Source: Planctomycetota bacterium
GTDB taxonomy: Bacteria > Planctomycetota > Planctomycetia > Pirellulales > Lacipirellulaceae
Reading direction: 5' to 3'
DNA: 64,000 nucleotides
Assembly (NCBI GenBank): GCA_013286045.1
Contig: JABDGM010000008.1
Location: 1 to 64,000 of the forward strand
This document shows, one piece after another, positions 61,965 to 64,000 of the stretch. Numbering within the stretch: the first letter of the stretch is position 1; the number at the start of each line of letters is the position of its first letter. The position numbers were made by a program, and so were the translations under genes. Under the pieces are notes generated by a model. That model made no database searches, was not told the DNA's origin, and saw only the letters and a list, made by a program, of their open reading frames with translations.

Positions 61965-63254
61965 ATGATACCGCCCGCCTTTCAGGATTTTGCGACGCCA
62001 ACAAGCAACCTATGGAAACCCGCAGACATGCGTGAAGAAGCCGCGGCGCTGTATCGGAGCCGGACCGTCCAAGTCCAGCGAGCCCTCGCCGCCCAGAGCC
62101 TGGATGGCATGTTGGTTATTAAGCCCGAGCACGTGCGCTATCTCACCGGGCTGTGGGGTTACAGCACGCGCACCGAATACGCGATGCCGCGTCGGCTGAT
62201 CGCTTTGATCGTGCCACAGCGTGGCGACGTCACGCTGATCGTGCCAAAAATCGAAGTCAACTTCGCGCGACGCAGAACCTGGGTTCCGGATGTTCGCCAT
62301 CATATCGAATGGCGTTCAGGCGGCACGGAGGTCTTCGGCGGAATCGCTCTCCTCGAGAAGGTGATGGCCGAAAAAGGAATGCGACGCGGTCGCATCGGCA
62401 TCGAAAGCGGCTTCCTCTCCGCACGCTTGGTCTCGATCCTGCAAGAGCACTTTGCAGGGGTGCAATTCGAGGAGGCGGCGTCGATCGTAGAACTACTGCG
62501 CATGATCAAGTCGCCCGAGGAGATTGCCATGATGCGCATCGGCGGGAAAATGGCGATCGCGGAGCTGGACGTCGAAGTCTCGGCAATTCGTGCTGGTGTA
62601 CGTGAGTATGAGATTGCGGCGTCTGGTCGGGAAGAAGCAACGCGCTTGGCCGCCGAATATAGCATTGCGAACGAAGGCGGGGACGCTATGCCCCTCGATC
62701 ACCCGATCAACGAGGCTGTACAAATTATTACGTCAGGGGAGCGCCTCGACATGGTGCATGCGCTCGCCTCGACACGCGTGATCAACGAGGGCGATATCGT
62801 CCTGCTCGATTTCTGCCGCGTTCCGCAGCTTGGCAACTACCGCATCGGCTTCTCCCGCATCGCGGCATTACGCGAACTCACCATGCAAGAGCGCGAGATG
62901 TTTGCCGTAGTCATGCGCTCGTACGATGCGGCACTCGACGTGCTCAAGCCGGGCATGCCGGCCGAACAGCCTGATCTCGTCGCGCGGGAGATCCTCGATA
63001 GGGAGGGTCTCGGCGATAGCTTCGTACATCGAACCGGTCGCGGCGTTGGCCTGGAAGGCGTGGAGCGCCCGGAGATCGGGGCAGGGGATAAGACGCCGCT
63101 GCAGGCGGGCATGGTCGTCACCATCGAGCCGAGCATCTACTTCCAGAATTTCGCAATCCACGTTGAGGACACGTACCTCATTACCGAACACGGCCATGAA
63201 TGCCTGACGGCCTGTCCCCGCGAGTTTCGGATTCTCGATGACGCAAAAGCTTGA
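61965..63254 (+). CDS. M24 family Xaa-Pro peptidase/creatinase-like protein
   Basis: The 429 residues have an N-terminal creatinase domain (VIKPEHVRYLTGLWGYSTRT) and the M24 fold (FVHRTGRGVGLEGVERPEIG, VTIEPSIYFQNFAIHVEDTY). Four of the five metal positions look kept (Asp in VLLDFCR, His, Glu, Glu); the second Asp is replaced (YRIGFSRI). It could be a creatinase-like or ectoine-hydrolase-like enzyme. The start is uncertain: the ATG at 62028 would give a shorter N-terminus. It is followed closely by the FmdB and oxidoreductase genes. Confidence 0.8.
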   Translation: MIPPAFQDFATPTSNLWKPADMREEAAALYRSRTVQVQRALAAQSLDGMLVIKPEHVRYLTGLWGYSTRTEYAMPRRLIALIVPQRGDVTLIVPKIEVNFARRRTWVPDVRHHIEWRSGGTEVFGGIALLEKVMAEKGMRRGRIGIESGFLSARLVSILQEHFAGVQFEEAASIVELLRMIKSPEEIAMMRIGGKMAIAELDVEVSAIRAGVREYEIAASGREEATRLAAEYSIANEGGDAMPLDHPINEAVQIITSGERLDMVHALASTRVINEGDIVLLDFCRVPQLGNYRIGFSRIAALRELTMQEREMFAVVMRSYDAALDVLKPGMPAEQPDLVAREILDREGLGDSFVHRTGRGVGLEGVERPEIGAGDKTPLQAGMVVTIEPSIYFQNFAIHVEDTYLITEHGHECLTACPREFRILDDAKA

Positions 63255-63262
63255 GGCTGATC

Positions 63263-63526
63263 ATGCCGCTATATGACTACCACTGCCCAAGCTGCGGCAT
63301 GTTTTCTGCGATGGGCGGGATAGAAACGCACGATGCTCCAATGCTCTGTCCTGTTTGCGGAGCATCGTCGTCTCGTGTGACCGTCGCAGCGCCTGCTGTC
63401 CACCATGGACGCGCGAGCGCTGCGCTCACGCGAACCGGCCGCGTGTCCCCGACCTACAGCCGTGGAGGTCATGGGCCCGCCTGTCCCTGCTGCGCGACCC
63501 CAGTGCGGCGGCCCATAGCAAAATGA
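63263..63526 (+). CDS. FmdB-type zinc-ribbon protein
   Basis: The start at 63263 gives the standard FmdB opening MPLYDYHCPSCGMFSAMGGI. The CxxC pair followed by LCPVCG forms a zinc ribbon. The tail adds GPACPCC, another Cys cluster. FmdB proteins are putative regulators linked to formamide/acetamide use. It overlaps the next gene (ATGA), linking it to the oxidoreductase. Confidence 0.85.
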   Translation: MPLYDYHCPSCGMFSAMGGIETHDAPMLCPVCGASSSRVTVAAPAVHHGRASAALTRTGRVSPTYSRGGHGPACPCCATPVRRPIAK

Positions 63527-64000
63527 CCGATGACGCATTCGATTTCGCGATCGTTGGTGGGGGCTTGGTCGGGCTCGCGATCGCATACGGACTTGTGCGC
63601 GGTAATCAACGTGTGGTCATCCTCGACGAGGGCGACAACGCGCTACGCGCCTCACGCGGCAATTTCGGATTGGTGTGGGTGCAGGGCAAGGGGCAGGGGC
63701 TCCCGGCTTATAGCTCCTGGACGCAGCTCTCAGCTCGGCTATGGCCGGAATTCGCACAGATGCTGCGCGACGATACCGGCGTCGACGTTGCCCTCGAACA
63801 GAAGGGCGGTTTCCAGATCTGCCTGTCCGAGGCCGAGATGCGCGTTCGTGTCGATGCAGTCCGGCAGCTAATGATCCAACCCGGCTTTGAGACATACGAG
63901 ATTCGGACGCTCGACCGTCACCAGCTCCAGGGCTACTACCCGGGCATCGGGCCCGGTGTTGTGGGAGGCAGCTATTCGGCCCTCGACGGTCATCTAAATC
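63523..64000 (+). CDS. FAD-dependent oxidoreductase (DAO family), 5' part
   Basis: The open frame starts MTDDAFDFAIVGGGLVGLAI, with the dinucleotide-binding VGGGLVGLA motif and the acidic end VVILDEGDN, then ASRGNFGLVWVQGKG. It is cut at the right edge after about 159 residues. The DAO family includes amino-acid, sarcosine and glycine oxidases; oxidation of a secondary or primary amine is likely. Its start overlaps the FmdB stop. Confidence 0.88.
   Translation, partial: MTDDAFDFAIVGGGLVGLAIAYGLVRGNQRVVILDEGDNALRASRGNFGLVWVQGKGQGLPAYSSWTQLSARLWPEFAQMLRDDTGVDVALEQKGGFQICLSEAEMRVRVDAVRQLMIQPGFETYEIRTLDRHQLQGYYPGIGPGVVGGSYSALDGHLN

Noticed and set aside
1-64000. CRISPR arrays, tRNA genes and rRNA genes
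   Set aside because: Looked for spaced direct repeats and for tRNA-like cloverleaf ends, especially near the integrases; none found by eye.

Overview
The window looks like an accessory segment of an alphaproteobacterial genome of the Bradyrhizobium/Rhodopseudomonas type. The porin at 38.8-40.2 kb and the small OmpA-like barrel at 0.5-1.2 kb have signal peptides and N-termini typical of that group, and the transporter, MR/MLE-enolase, M24 and chemoreceptor content fits a soil or root bacterium. No tRNA, rRNA or CRISPR array was seen. Assignments rest on motif recognition only; no database search was run.

The left half (about 1-34 kb) is a mosaic of mobile-element and defence-like genes, visibly more AT-rich than the right end. 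It opens with a tyrosine recombinase cut by the left edge. A first ubiquitin-like conjugation locus follows on the minus strand (3.2-5.6 kb): a Pro/Gly-rich microprotein ending in glycine, an E2 domain, an E1 (ThiF) domain joined to it through an A8 frameshift, and a JAB/JAMM protease. A second, unrelated ubiquitin-like operon runs on the plus strand at 13.7-16.7 kb: a two-domain Multi_ubiq protein, a ThiF adenylyltransferase with a DUF6791-like N-terminus, a DUF6527-like zinc protein and a membrane protein. A LexA-like repressor is divergent from it. Around these lie two VirD4/TraD-like DNA translocases, a large serine recombinase, a helicase/primase-like ATPase, an XRE-type/RuvC-like pair, a replication-relaxation protein, and many small membrane proteins and lipoproteins. 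No relaxase or type IV secretion channel genes were recognised, so this is probably a partial or decayed integrative element. Several genes are broken (DUF2235 hydrolase, lipase-like stub, recombinase 3' end, porin 3' end).

The middle (33.4-42 kb) holds a GntR/UTRA regulator, a GT41 SPINDLY/OGT-like glycosyltransferase, aspartase and a porin. A 650-bp regulatory stretch with three copies of the palindrome AATGTCCGGACATT then leads to a 5'-truncated P4-type integrase.

The right third (42-64 kb) is catabolic and transport oriented: a polar amino-acid type ABC system with a GntR regulator and an MR/MLE enzyme, a hydroxyacid dehydrogenase, an amidase, a LacI regulator, an operon of a creatinase-like M24 protein with a polyamine-type ABC transporter (fused permease), a chemoreceptor, and a second set (substrate-binding protein, LysR, M24, FmdB zinc ribbon, FAD oxidoreductase). 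Three promoters at 42.3, 49.75 and 51.6 kb share the same architecture: TTGRCA, 18-bp spacer, TYRATA, and two LacI-type CG-centred palindromes 21 bp apart. They point to one regulon made of the amidase, the M24-ABC operon and a small unknown protein. That small gene is present twice in inverted orientation (42.0 and 56.9 kb). Its first copy sits directly behind a copy of the operon promoter, as if an inverted duplicate of the operon had lost everything but its two ends.
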